This document shows positions 1-8,637 of a stretch of DNA of 52,310 bases, piece after piece (the first letter of the stretch is position 1; every line of letters starts with the position of its first letter). The translations under genes were made by a program, and so were the position numbers. Origin of the DNA: an uncultured Lachnospiraceae bacterium (GTDB taxonomy: Bacteria; Bacillota; Clostridia; Lachnospirales; Lachnospiraceae); NCBI GenBank assembly GCA_910578085.1, contig CAJTPM010000025.1:1-52310 (forward strand). The letters are read 5' to 3'. The notes under the pieces are model-generated. The model searched no databases and had not been told where the DNA came from. It saw only the letters and a program-made list of their open reading frames with translations.

Positions 1-56
1 GAATGCCAAAACTGCTTTTTCGTTTACCCCATCATCGATTCTAACCTAAAGAATTT

Positions 57-1718
57 GTGTGGATCGGCATTTACCATACGGATGGCAGTAAATATACAGG
101 GTACGGAAATGCTCCTGCGGATGTTTCGGACAGGAAGTATTTTAAGTTTCTGGAGGAGACCGGAAATATCGTGATAGGAGAACCGGCATTGCAGGATGAT
201 ATTGTTCAGCTTGCGGTGGGTATCCCGCTGAAAGCGGAGGAAGATACAGTATATTATCTGGTGGGAAGCTATAAATACGATATTCTGAATGATGTGCTCA
301 GCAATATGAACCTGGGAGAGGAAGGTGCTGCCTATATTGTGAATGAAGAAGGACAGATCGTTGGCGATAAGGACATGGAGAATATTGTAAAGAGAGCCAG
401 TGTATATGAAATGTATCCGGATTCAAAAAGCAGGGATATGTATGAAAAGGTGATAGGCGGTGAGACCGGCTCTCAGAAGATATCTTTACATAACACGCCT
501 CACTATGTGGCATATTCTCCTGTTCCCGGAACACTCTGGTCTCTTGTGATCGATGTTCCGGTCAGGGAATTCAAGACCAGAAGCGTTACGGCAGCGGTGC
601 TTGGTACTGTTTTGGCCGTGGCCGTGCTGATAATCGGGCTTGGAATGATAGCGCGCATGGTATCGGGCCTGACAGACCATCTGAGGGTGGCAACCGGAAG
701 AATAGAGGCCCTCTCGGAAGGCGATCTGGCGTCTGCTGTGAATAATTCGGGGACCGGAGATGAGATAGAAGTGCTGACAACGGCTCTGGCCAGAACAGTG
801 GAACAGCTCAACAGCTATATTTCCAATATCCGTTATGTGCTTGGAGAACTTTCCGGCGGCAATTATACAGTAGAGGCCACAGGGGAATACAACGGAGATT
901 TTGCGGCGTTAAAGGAGGCGCTGGAAGTCATCACGGATTCTCTGAATCATAACATGGAGGCAATGAGAGATTCAGCCAGGGAAGTGGCGGCGAATACGGA
1001 TATTATTTCCGGGCATACCAGGCAGATGCAGGAGGATTCCGGTGAACAGATGGAAGCTGTAACCCGGCTGAACGAGAGTACAAACAGGATCGTCTCTAAT
1101 ATCGGAACTATCGTTGACAGCGCCAACCGGGTGAAAGAATGTTCTGATGCCACCAGCGCCAAGGTGACGCAGGGGAATCAGGAGATGGCCGGACTGATTG
1201 CCAATATGGATGAGATCAACGCTAATATGGAACAGATCAAACAAATCAGCGGTATGATAGAGGGAATTGCTGCGCAGACGAACCTGCTGTCTCTGAATGC
1301 GTCCATTGAAGCGGCAAGAGCCGGGGAGCATGGAAAAGGGTTTGCCGTGGTGGCGGAGCAGGTGAGAGAACTGGCGGTACAGTCAGCAACTGCTTCGGCG
1401 CAGACCACAGAGATCATCAGGAATACTTCTCATACGATTCAAAAGGGTGTGGAAGCGGCAAGATCAATGGAAACTTCTCTGATGGAGATCGCTGAGAATT
1501 CTTCCCGGTTTTCGGAGATTACCGATAATCTGGAGCAGGTTATCGTGGAACAGAAAGCGGCTGCCGAGAATGTAAAATCGGATCTGGAGTCGGTGGACCG
1601 GATTGCGGAGAGCAATGCGGAAACAGCCAGACAGACAAACGATGCCTGCGAGGACTTTACAAAGCAGGCGCAGATGCTGACGGAACTGGTATCTCATGTG
1701 AAGATCAGAAATGCGTAA
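57..1718 (+). CDS. Methyl-accepting chemotaxis protein, 5'-truncated
   Basis: Membrane chemoreceptor that would pass extracellular ligand binding to CheA/CheW. The readable part (553 codons from a GTG) starts inside a dCACHE-type sensor domain (about residues 1-165), followed by one membrane helix (about 177-199), a HAMP linker (about 200-255) and the cytoplasmic signalling domain. The conserved hairpin tip is visible near residues 400-440 (EGIAAQTNLLSLNASIEAAR). The normal N-terminal cytoplasmic tail, first membrane helix and first half of the sensor domain are missing. An in-frame TAA lies at 42-44, and none of the three frames over bases 1-50 reads like a chemoreceptor, so the gene is either broken just inside the window or disturbed at the edge. 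No ribosome binding site precedes the GTG. The family call is secure; functionality is doubtful. Confidence 0.85.
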   Translation: MWIGIYHTDGSKYTGYGNAPADVSDRKYFKFLEETGNIVIGEPALQDDIVQLAVGIPLKAEEDTVYYLVGSYKYDILNDVLSNMNLGEEGAAYIVNEEGQIVGDKDMENIVKRASVYEMYPDSKSRDMYEKVIGGETGSQKISLHNTPHYVAYSPVPGTLWSLVIDVPVREFKTRSVTAAVLGTVLAVAVLIIGLGMIARMVSGLTDHLRVATGRIEALSEGDLASAVNNSGTGDEIEVLTTALARTVEQLNSYISNIRYVLGELSGGNYTVEATGEYNGDFAALKEALEVITDSLNHNMEAMRDSAREVAANTDIISGHTRQMQEDSGEQMEAVTRLNESTNRIVSNIGTIVDSANRVKECSDATSAKVTQGNQEMAGLIANMDEINANMEQIKQISGMIEGIAAQTNLLSLNASIEAARAGEHGKGFAVVAEQVRELAVQSATASAQTTEIIRNTSHTIQKGVEAARSMETSLMEIAENSSRFSEITDNLEQVIVEQKAAAENVKSDLESVDRIAESNAETARQTNDACEDFTKQAQMLTELVSHVKIRNA

Positions 1719-1733
1719 GGAGGTTGGCAAAAA

Positions 1734-2171
1734 ATGTGGAAAAAGAATCGGATAGTATGGCTTGCAACGATAGCGCTCTGTTTATGTCTGACAGGATGCG
1801 GCAGTGAAAAGGGTATGAAAAACGGTTATTATACGGCAGAAATGAAAGAATATGATTATGGATGGAAAGAATATGTATGTATATTCGTCAAAAATAATAC
1901 GATCGTTTCTATTGAATTTAATGCAAAAAATGCGAGTGGTTTTATCAAAGCCTGGGATAATGCCTATATGGAGAATATGAAACCGGTCTCGGGGACGTAT
2001 CCAAATGAATATACACGTCTTTACGGAAGCCGTCTGCTGGAATCCCAGGATATTGAAGAAGTGGATGTTGTCAGCGGAGCAACGAGTTCCGGAGGGAATT
2101 TTTATAAGCTGGTGAATGCGGCGGTGGAACAGGCAAGAGAGGGAAATTCTGAAGTTGCAGTGGTGGAGTGA
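1734..2171 (+). CDS. FMN-binding domain lipoprotein
   Basis: A 145-aa secreted lipoprotein. It has a signal peptide ending in the lipobox LTGC (lipidated Cys22) and one FMN-binding domain of the NqrC/RnfG type. The motif DVVSGATSS (residues 111-119) matches the flavinylation motif, with Thr117 the likely FMN attachment site if an ApbE transferase acts on it. Such small flavoproteins carry electrons outside the membrane in Gram-positive anaerobes. A strong ribosome binding site (AAGGAGG) lies just upstream, 15 nt after the chemoreceptor stop. The stop codon overlaps the start of the next, ferredoxin-like gene. The family call rests on the SGATSS motif and lipobox; the redox partner is not visible in this window. 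Confidence 0.85.
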   Translation: MWKKNRIVWLATIALCLCLTGCGSEKGMKNGYYTAEMKEYDYGWKEYVCIFVKNNTIVSIEFNAKNASGFIKAWDNAYMENMKPVSGTYPNEYTRLYGSRLLESQDIEEVDVVSGATSSGGNFYKLVNAAVEQAREGNSEVAVVE

Positions 2172-2533
2172 AATATCTTGTTCTTTTTCCGGAAGACGTC
2201 TGTATCGTATCGGTTCCGTCCTATGCAGAGTTGCAGGATGTGATGGAAGGGGCAGGGTTTATCCTCGCGGCGGGAGTGGCGGCAATAGCCGAACACTCCA
2301 TTATGAGGCAGTTTGCGGCAGGGTGTCCCAATGAACGTGATGAAAAGGAACTGGGTGATTTTGCGGTCCGCATTCGGTCTGCGATGGACAGCAAAACATG
2401 TATTTCCTGTATGCGCTGTATTGCGGTCTGCCCTCAAAGGGCCCGCAGTGTGAGTAAGACATTGCTCGCCGCAGGCAGTATGAAATTAAAAAAGGCATGC
2501 AGCGGTTATAAAGAGAATGAGCTGTTTTTATAA
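2168..2533 (+). pseudogene. Flavodoxin/ferredoxin (EFR1-like) gene with internal deletion
   Basis: A 121-codon frame starting with GTG that overlaps the previous stop codon by four bases. It begins like a flavodoxin strand (KYLVLF), jumps to a flavodoxin core piece (EDVCIVSVPSY), jumps again to a late flavodoxin segment (AAIAEHSIMRQFAAG), and ends in one half-ferredoxin cluster, CISCMRCIAVCP. Relatives known as EFR1-family ferrodoxins are about twice as long, with a complete FMN-binding domain before two Cys clusters. Here the phosphate-binding loop and most of the fold are gone although the frame stays open. It is most simply a gene that lost internal segments; a tiny residual Fe-S protein is less likely. 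The family assignment is from memory of the motifs. Confidence 0.6.
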
Positions 2534-2574
2534 ATGGATCATTGTGGTTCGGACAGAGGAATATGGTCTGAGAT

Positions 2575-2608
2575 AAAAGGCATCAGCCGTTTCCGGTTGG
2601 TGCTTTTT
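2575..2608 (+). terminator. Rho-independent terminator after the FMN/ferredoxin genes
   Basis: An imperfect hairpin (arms around GGCATCAGCCG and CGGTTGGTGC, with G-U pairs) runs into a T-rich tail, about 40 nt after the ferredoxin-like frame ends. Confidence 0.6.
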
Positions 2609-2643
2609 ATATGCACAGGGGTGCACAGAAGGTAAATACAGGG

Positions 2644-2649
2644 TATAAT
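2644..2649 (+). promoter_or_regulatory. Candidate -10 element for the transglutaminase-like gene
   Basis: A perfect TATAAT lies about 50 bp before the start codon at 2701. No convincing -35 hexamer sits 16-18 bp upstream, so the call is weak. Confidence 0.3.
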
Positions 2650-2700
2650 TTGGAGAGTTTCGGCAAAGACTTTCAAAAAAGGTAATAAAGGAAAGACAGT

Positions 2701-4245
2701 ATGAAAATCTTCGGGAGATTATTTGGATTTATAACGGGTTTGGCGGTGTTGCTATGTATTTTGATTACAGCATGTGCTTTCAGGCCGGACTTTTCCAGAG
2801 AGATAGCCGATTTTCTGTTTCCTGAAAAAAAGGAGAGTGCGGCGCTGGAGACAGGCGGCACTCCGCCGGTGTGGGATGCTGCGGCTGTCGGCTATCAGGA
2901 AGATAAGGCGGAGGAAGCCACGGACGATCCGGAGGAAGGCGAGAGGCCGGAAGCGGCAGAGTCCGGTGAAGAAGCGGATGCAGAAGAGAGCTCCTTAACA
3001 AAAAAGGCGGGCATGGAAGAGGAGATCGCGTCGGACTACAGGGCGCCGGATCTCTCTGAGATCGTCACACCGGAAAAGGTATCCGGCAGAGCTGGTTATC
3101 AGCAGATCGAGGGACAGCAGGAACAGGTTGACGAGTCTGCGGCGAGAGAGATTCAGAGCCGCCTGGATACGGGATATACAGGGGAAGGGCTGGAATTTGA
3201 TGCGCTGTATTATCCCTATTATGTGATGCTAAATGAAAAGGGGAGACGGGTATACTGTCAGATCTATGCGAATGCAAATGAACTGTATCCGGAGTTTGCG
3301 CCGGTGGAGGCGGTGACGGCTGAGGAGCTTAAGAATATTTTTTCCGCGGTATATAACGACCATCCGGAGCTTTTCTGGATGGAGACGGCCTATGCGGGGA
3401 AATTTGTAAGAGGCAGCGGATGCGTGGAGATCGATCTGAAATTTAATCGGACGGCGCAGGATTTGGAGAGCGCGCAGGCGCGATTCGATGAACATGCGGA
3501 GGAGATTCTTGCAGCTGCACAGAAGCTGTCAGATGACTATGAAAAAGAAAAATTTGTCCATGATGTGCTGTTGGAAAGGATAGATTATCAGCTGGGGGCG
3601 GCCATGAACCAGAGCGCCTACAGCGCCCTGGTGAACGGAGAGACGGTATGCGCCGGGTACGCCCGGGCGTTTCAGTATCTGATGCAGCAGCTTGACATTC
3701 CCTGCTATTACTGTACCGGTTATGCCGGGGAGAGCCATGCCTGGAATATCATCGGACTGGAGGACGGCTGGTACAATGTGGATACCACCTGGGACGATGC
3801 CGGGGAGGGGACATACGACTATTTTAACCGGACGGATGCGGATTATGCGGACAGTCATGTGAGACAGGATATGTCAGTGTACCTGCCTTCCTGCGACGGA
3901 GAGACGTACCGGGGGCTCGAGCAGACATCGGCGGATAGCCTGAGAAGCCTGGAGGAGACCGGCGTGGCGCTGGATAAAGTGTTTGCGGATATGCAGGGGT
4001 ATTACGCGGACTGCCATGCGCAGATTTTGCAAAGCGGAAAGGGAAACTATACTTTCTATAGTGTGATAGAAGGAGAAGAAATGCTTGATGCGTGGTACGA
4101 AGCCTGTCAGAACAGGCGCTACAGGGAGGCCTATATGGATGACGCCATGGAACAGATCGGGGCTTATTCCTGCGAGATAAGATTTGAAGTGGAACCACTG
4201 CAGGAAGGACGGTATCTGATCAGACATCATGTGCGGTTTGATTGA
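2701..4245 (+). CDS. Secreted transglutaminase-like domain protein
   Basis: A 514-aa exported protein. An N-terminal signal or anchor segment (about residues 5-27) is followed by an acidic, low-complexity linker (about 45-150) and a transglutaminase-like (papain-fold) domain. The catalytic triad is visible: Cys317 in ETVCAGYA, His346 in GESHAWN and Asp361 in NVDTTWDD. Bacterial members are usually proteases or amidases acting at the cell surface, not protein crosslinkers. An acidic linker of this kind is common in wall-spanning proteins. The gene has its own ribosome binding site and stands alone, convergent with the MerR gene. The substrate is unknown. Confidence 0.85.
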   Translation: MKIFGRLFGFITGLAVLLCILITACAFRPDFSREIADFLFPEKKESAALETGGTPPVWDAAAVGYQEDKAEEATDDPEEGERPEAAESGEEADAEESSLTKKAGMEEEIASDYRAPDLSEIVTPEKVSGRAGYQQIEGQQEQVDESAAREIQSRLDTGYTGEGLEFDALYYPYYVMLNEKGRRVYCQIYANANELYPEFAPVEAVTAEELKNIFSAVYNDHPELFWMETAYAGKFVRGSGCVEIDLKFNRTAQDLESAQARFDEHAEEILAAAQKLSDDYEKEKFVHDVLLERIDYQLGAAMNQSAYSALVNGETVCAGYARAFQYLMQQLDIPCYYCTGYAGESHAWNIIGLEDGWYNVDTTWDDAGEGTYDYFNRTDADYADSHVRQDMSVYLPSCDGETYRGLEQTSADSLRSLEETGVALDKVFADMQGYYADCHAQILQSGKGNYTFYSVIEGEEMLDAWYEACQNRRYREAYMDDAMEQIGAYSCEIRFEVEPLQEGRYLIRHHVRFD

Positions 4246-4281
4246 TATTATTTTCTGCAATCAAAGAGACGGTATCTTCCC

Positions 4282-5097
4282 TCAGAAAACCGGGATCTCA
4301 ATCTGCACAATATAATCTTCGATCCGGTCGATGACGGCCTCATTGATGCCCTTCTCATAGGAATAGCCTGAGGGCGTAAGCCCCCGGCTGCGTGCAAAGG
4401 CAAGGATCTCCTCATAGCGTTTCGGGATACCGTCCCAGGTTCCCCTGTGGAAGGCGCGGATATAGGTTCCTTTCGGCTGGATATGCAGCCCCTTTTTCTG
4501 CTTCAGAAAGGGAATTTCAATGAACAGTTTTGTGTAGTGATCAAAGCGGCCGCTTTGCAGGCTTGTTACGGGGATCATGGAACCGTAGGAGGCATCGTGC
4601 AGGCGGCCCAGTCTGTATCTGGCAGTTTCGGCAGTGATCAGTTCCACTTCTTTTTCAAAGGTGGTGTGCTCGTCGATATCCACTGTCACAAGCAGCGCTT
4701 CTTCTTTTTCTACGATACGGATCTCTGGTAAATCCATGGTCAGTAAGGTTTCCATGTTTCGGGTATGACCGGATAAGGTTTTACGGACAGCCTGCAGATG
4801 CATGATCTGCAGGTCCAGTTGCGCGGTCTTTTCTTCCAGCAGAACTTTCATCTTTTCAGCGCTGCGGTCTTTCATAAACTCCTGTATCTCATCGATGGAG
4901 ACATCCAGTTCCCGCAACAGCAGAATGGTTTCCAGAACAGGGCTCTGGTGATAGGTATAATAGCGATAGCCGTTTTCGGGGTTGATGGCGGCGGGCTTAA
5001 ACAGGCCTGTCTCGTCGTACCACATTAACGTCTTTTTGTTGATCCCGTGGAGCGCGGCGAACTGGCCGATGGTGAGAAGTTTGTCGGTTTTGTTCAT
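4282..5097 (-). CDS. MerR-family transcriptional regulator (BmrR/multidrug-sensing type)
   Basis: A 271-aa regulator. The MerR winged helix-turn-helix is at the N-terminus (LLTIGQFAALHGINKKTLMW, then GLFKPAAINPENGYRYY), followed by the dimerisation helix (about 75-120) and a C-terminal GyrI-like effector domain (about 120-271) of the kind that binds cationic drugs in BmrR. The start was placed at MNKTDKL because an AGAGGAAA ribosome binding site precedes it; a longer reading frame would run through the operator. It is divergent from a MATE efflux gene, and the intergenic region holds a classic MerR promoter (see 5136-5166). The expected role is activation of the pump and autoregulation. The pump itself is broken. 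Confidence 0.9.
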   Translation of the reverse strand: MNKTDKLLTIGQFAALHGINKKTLMWYDETGLFKPAAINPENGYRYYTYHQSPVLETILLLRELDVSIDEIQEFMKDRSAEKMKVLLEEKTAQLDLQIMHLQAVRKTLSGHTRNMETLLTMDLPEIRIVEKEEALLVTVDIDEHTTFEKEVELITAETARYRLGRLHDASYGSMIPVTSLQSGRFDHYTKLFIEIPFLKQKKGLHIQPKGTYIRAFHRGTWDGIPKRYEEILAFARSRGLTPSGYSYEKGINEAVIDRIEDYIVQIEIPVF

Positions 5098-5135
5098 GGT
5101 GATTTTCCTCTTCGAAAAATTTTTAAAGATATCTA

Positions 5136-5166
5136 TTGACCGTACAGTTACTGTACGGTTTATGAT
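5136..5166 (+). promoter_or_regulatory. MerR-type promoter with 21-bp palindromic operator
   Basis: A -35 TTGACC (5136-5141) and -10 TATGAT (5161-5166) are separated by 19 bp, the overlong spacer typical of MerR-activated promoters. Centred in the spacer is a perfect palindrome, ACCGTACAGT-T-ACTGTACGGT (5139-5159). It points toward the MATE gene and abuts the divergent MerR gene. Confidence 0.85.
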
Positions 5167-5184
5167 ATCAGATACACGGAGAAA

Positions 5185-6367
5185 ATGCAAGCGGACAAAG
5201 AAAGGAACAGGTGATCCAGATCGTTACGGCGGTCTCTACTATGTTAGCCACCGGAGGCAGCGCGGTTATTATGAAAAAGATGGGAGAACAGAAAAGTAAG
5301 GAGGCAAAGGAGGACTTTAGCTTTCTGATTCTGGTAAATGTGCTTGTAGGAATTGTCATGTGCGCGCTGGGATATCTGCTGATGAACTGTATATTTGCGG
5401 GTATGAATCTTTCGCCGGATGTGGAAGGATATTGTGTGGCGTATCTGAGCAGATATCTGTTGTTTACCGTGCCGATCCTCCTGATGAATAATTTTACCCT
5501 CTATATGATCGCCAGTGAGAAAGCAACGCTTTCCTTAATCTGTTCGGTGGCAGGAGGCGTTCTGAATATGGTGCTCGACTATGTGTTTCTTGCGTTATCT
5601 GACATGGGGATAGGGGCGCGGCGATTGCAACGGGCCTGGGATATTCCGTGACGGCAGTAGTGGGACTGTTTGCCTTTAGCAGGAAAAAGAGCCTGCTGCA
5701 CTTTACGAAACCTGTCTTTCGGTTCAGAGTACTGTGGAATGCGGCCACAAACGGCTGTTCCGAGATGGCCACAGCGTTGGTCACCGGCATTATCACGATG
5801 ATGTTTAACTGGACGATGTTGCATTATGTGGGCGAGAACGGTGTGGTTGCCGTGACGATCATCATGTATGTGCTGATGTTTGCAAGTTCCCTTTACACCG
5901 GATATTCCTATGGTGTTGCCCCGATGTTAAGCTTTTACTATGGCGAACACAACCATGCAAAACTGAAAAAACTGGTGGCTCTCAGCGGAAAGGTGATCGC
6001 CTGTATTTCCGTGATTACCGTGGCATTTTCCTTTGTGTTTATAAGGCCGCTTGTGTCGGTTTTTGCAAGGCCGGATAATCCGGTGTATGATCTGGCCGTG
6101 ACCGGAAACAGGATCTGTACGGTGGCGCTTCTTTTCATCGGGTTTAATATTTTTGCCAGCGGTATGTTTACCGCACTGTCCAATGGCGTGGTTTCCGCGG
6201 TGCTGGCGTTTTCGAGATCCTTTGTGTTCATGCTGATCACGATGATCGTGCTTCCGCTCATCCTGGGGGTGAACGGAATCTGGCTTGCCACGCCTGCGGC
6301 GGAACTGATGGCGCTTGCGCTGTCCGCAGTCATGTTTTTCCTGTACAGGAAGCGGTACGGGTACTGA
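5185..6367 (+). pseudogene. MATE-family efflux pump, truncated and frameshifted
   Basis: Sequence of a MATE (multi-antimicrobial extrusion) transporter in two frames. An ATG at 5185 with a GGAG site opens a nine-codon peptide that stops. The MATE-like reading begins near 5211 (IQIVTAVSTMLATGG), so the first two membrane helices are absent. A frameshift near 5612 splits the rest: the first frame ends at 5651 and the second resumes as SVTAVVGLFAFSRKK and runs to 6367 with five or six helices. Restoring one base between ATA and GGGG would give the usual MGIWGAAIATGLGY passage. With both lesions the pump cannot be made as one chain. The intact MerR promoter upstream shows what once controlled it. 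Confidence 0.85.
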
Positions 6368-6469
6368 GGAAGGAAAAGGATACAGGTTATATTTTGCTCC
6401 ATTCTCACATAGACATGAAGTATCAGGAGACAAAACTGACAGGTTCTGATATTGGGAAGGAGGGGAAGT

Positions 6470-6973
6470 ATGCTCTATTTTCGCGATCCACGGGATGGAG
6501 AGAGAATACCGGTGTGTCTTGATGATGCAAGGCTGACGCCGGTATTTGGTGTAAGCTATGAACAGGGGGAAAATCTTGCCGGATTACTGGACCTTGTCAT
6601 TGAGAGCGAAGATCATTTCGTTTTTGATAATGCGGAAGAGCTGGATGGCTGGATACGGAGAAACTATGTTGACAATATATACCTGAATCTGGATCTGGCT
6701 CCTGTTTTTGATGGCACGCCGGTTGCGATCATCATGCAGGGAAGCAGAAGAGCTGATGCGGAGGAGGCGGACAGAGAACTGGCGCAAAAGCTGAAACAGG
6801 AAACTGCGCCGTTTCATGACGGATATACCTGGCACCATAAAGAAGATATCGAGAGAGTGGGAAGCAGGTGGAAATGTAACATGTATCTGGTGGAATCCGG
6901 CTTTCACAGGAGACATCCTCACAGAGGAGGCGTTTATATGTATGAATATTACACTGGCAGATCATATACCTGA
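6470..6973 (+). CDS. WHH-motif nuclease-like protein (HNH/Endo VII superfamily)
   Basis: A 167-aa protein. The C-terminal 55 residues carry the pattern of the WHH branch of HNH/Endonuclease VII nucleases: Trp121-His122-His123 in GYTWHHKED, a strand (KCNMYLVES), His146, and a final His151-Arg-Gly-Gly. In that family the histidines bind the metal and activate water, and members are often toxin tips of polymorphic toxins. The N-terminal 110 residues are acidic and unrecognised; no secretion signal or repeat region is seen. The start at 6470 follows a strong AAGGAGGGG site. Three small same-strand genes follow closely, suggesting one operon. Nuclease activity is inferred from the motif only. Confidence 0.6.
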   Translation: MLYFRDPRDGERIPVCLDDARLTPVFGVSYEQGENLAGLLDLVIESEDHFVFDNAEELDGWIRRNYVDNIYLNLDLAPVFDGTPVAIIMQGSRRADAEEADRELAQKLKQETAPFHDGYTWHHKEDIERVGSRWKCNMYLVESGFHRRHPHRGGVYMYEYYTGRSYT

Positions 6974-7024
6974 GGGAAAAAGCATATTTTGTTGATTGCT
7001 GTCAGAGGAGAAGGAAGGGAGTGG

Positions 7025-7264
7025 ATGACTGATATGATAAAATGGGAAGAATTGATGGAAAACAGAGCATTTATAACGGATCTGGGAAAAAGTCAGAATG
7101 CTGTTGTTAAAGAGCAGGAAATGACAATAGGGCGGTATGCGGTGTGGTCGCCGCTTACCAACAGCAAAAACCACCAGGTCATTGAGGTGGGGGAAAATCT
7201 GGAGTATCTCAGAAAAAAATATCATATCCCGGAAGAGCGGGTATGTCATCTGGCGATCAGTTAA
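7025..7264 (+). CDS. Small protein of unknown function, possible partner of the WHH protein
   Basis: A 79-aa soluble protein (starting MTDMIKWEEL) directly downstream of the WHH-motif gene. The start was chosen because the purine-rich site GGAGAAGGAAGGGAG ends four bases before it. No signal peptide, membrane segment or known motif is seen. Position and size would suit an immunity protein for a nuclease toxin, but nothing in the residues proves this. The next gene starts 37 nt later with its own ribosome binding site. Confidence 0.55.
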   Translation: MTDMIKWEELMENRAFITDLGKSQNAVVKEQEMTIGRYAVWSPLTNSKNHQVIEVGENLEYLRKKYHIPEERVCHLAIS

Positions 7265-7300
7265 ACAGCAGATACGCGGAACTGGAATAGGAGAAAAAAT

Positions 7301-7822
7301 ATGGAGTTTGAGGTTGGTAAATTGATAGAGTCCATCGGAATATCCGTATCAGAAGCGCAACAGGGGCTGGAAAATCATGCGTTGCAGCGTTTTTTACATT
7401 ATTTTGAGGCTGCCTCCTGCAGAAATCCTTCTCCCGGGAATGAGCCCTGTCGGTGGGGTGTAAAAAATATACTGAGCAAAGAACGGGAGACGCAGGTGAT
7501 AGAGCCTGCCGCCGTAAAAATACTGATGCCCTGCGAGGATGATCTGAGTGAGAAACGGGTGGTGGAGATTCCGCTTGTCACGCTGGCAAATCATATGCAG
7601 ATCCATCTGGATAAAGTGACAGTGAAAGTGAAGGCCAGACTGTTAACGGACAGTACCGGGAGCGTCAGAATGAATATTAACGCACCGGTCTCAAATGGCA
7701 TGAGCTCCTCTGAGGATTCTGAGGACGGCGGGGAATCCGGCATGATAGAAATGGTATTCAACGTTGCCGGGATGTCTGAGGGAGAATCGAGAGTAGTGCA
7801 AAATATACAGAGAGTGCTTTAG
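7301..7822 (+). CDS. DUF2589-partner-like protein
   Basis: A 173-aa soluble protein. The first 70 residues are mostly helical with several Cys; the rest looks like beta-strands (VVEIPLVTLANHMQIHLDKV, then VKVKARLLTD) with a Ser/Glu/Gly-rich linker around residues 130-145. The beta pattern resembles the DUF2589 protein encoded next, and such proteins tend to occur as adjacent non-identical pairs, so the two may form a heteromer. It is preceded by an AGGAG site. No enzymatic motif is seen. Confidence 0.5.
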   Translation: MEFEVGKLIESIGISVSEAQQGLENHALQRFLHYFEAASCRNPSPGNEPCRWGVKNILSKERETQVIEPAAVKILMPCEDDLSEKRVVEIPLVTLANHMQIHLDKVTVKVKARLLTDSTGSVRMNINAPVSNGMSSSEDSEDGGESGMIEMVFNVAGMSEGESRVVQNIQRVL

Positions 7823-7884
7823 AAACGGGCTGTTTATGCTGCGTATACACTAAACAGCGGCAAAACATGAATGGAGGTGTGAGT

Positions 7885-8454
7885 ATGGCAGACTTAGGAA
7901 AAAATTTCGCAACCCTTCCCATCGACCAGCTGATCTGTGCGCCGATTCTGGCTGTGGCCCAGGGGCAGGCAGAGTTATGCAGAGTCTATCTGGATAATCT
8001 GTTTACGCTTGCGTATAAGAAGGACAATGCCGGAAAGGGCAGCGGGGAGATCAATTCCGTTAAATTTACACTGAACCGCATGGTCCTGGGAGAAAACGGG
8101 GAAACAGCGCCGCAGCAGTTTGAGGTGGAGGCGCCGCTTTTGTCTCTGGTACCTGTACCGGCACTGACGATGGAGGAAGCTACCGTACGGTTTACGATGG
8201 AAATAAAGGAGGTACAGACAGATACAAGCAAATCTTCATCGGAAGCGTCGACGGACGCCGGATTTTCCAAATGGGGATTCCATGCCAGTATCAAGGGAAA
8301 AGTTACCACGTCTTCCCAGAATACCCGTACATCAGATCAATCGGCCAAATATGATATTTATGCCCGGGCAGTTCAGCAGCCTCCGGCGGAGGGCATGGCG
8401 AAGCTGACAAATATTTTTGCTTCGGTCATTGAGCCGATTTCCACAAATAAATAA
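7885..8454 (+). CDS. DUF2589-like protein
   Basis: A 189-aa protein recognised as DUF2589-like. The N-terminus reads NFATLPIDQLICAPILAVAQ, a typical start in which an amphipathic helix follows a short acidic lead. A beta-rich region and a Ser-rich loop (about residues 110-130) follow, and the C-terminus (KVTTSSQNTRTSDQSAKYDI) is also typical. The start at ATG 7885 was preferred over an upstream ATG because GGAGGTG ends five bases before it. The family has no established function. Here it closes a four-gene run with the WHH-motif protein, ending at the terminator at 8483-8529. Confidence 0.65.
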   Translation: MADLGKNFATLPIDQLICAPILAVAQGQAELCRVYLDNLFTLAYKKDNAGKGSGEINSVKFTLNRMVLGENGETAPQQFEVEAPLLSLVPVPALTMEEATVRFTMEIKEVQTDTSKSSSEASTDAGFSKWGFHASIKGKVTTSSQNTRTSDQSAKYDIYARAVQQPPAEGMAKLTNIFASVIEPISTNK

Positions 8455-8482
8455 TAAGCAGGGACTTCCCCAATTCTTAAAA

Positions 8483-8529
8483 GGCTATGACAAAATCATT
8501 TTTAATGATTGACGGTTATAGTCTTTTTT
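8483..8529 (+). terminator. Terminator after the WHH/DUF2589 cassette
   Basis: A long hairpin: outer arms GGCTATGAC and GTTATAGTC, inner perfect arms AATCATT/AATGATT, followed by six T. It lies 29 nt after the last stop and closes the cassette. Confidence 0.8.
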
Positions 8530-8637
8530 CAATGCGTGCCGGGCAGTATATTCTGCATTATCCGGTACTGATTGCTGTCTGCTGTGTTTTGTGTTATTAT
8601 TTTGATATTCCGGAAAAGAACGGAAGGAGAAAAGGAT

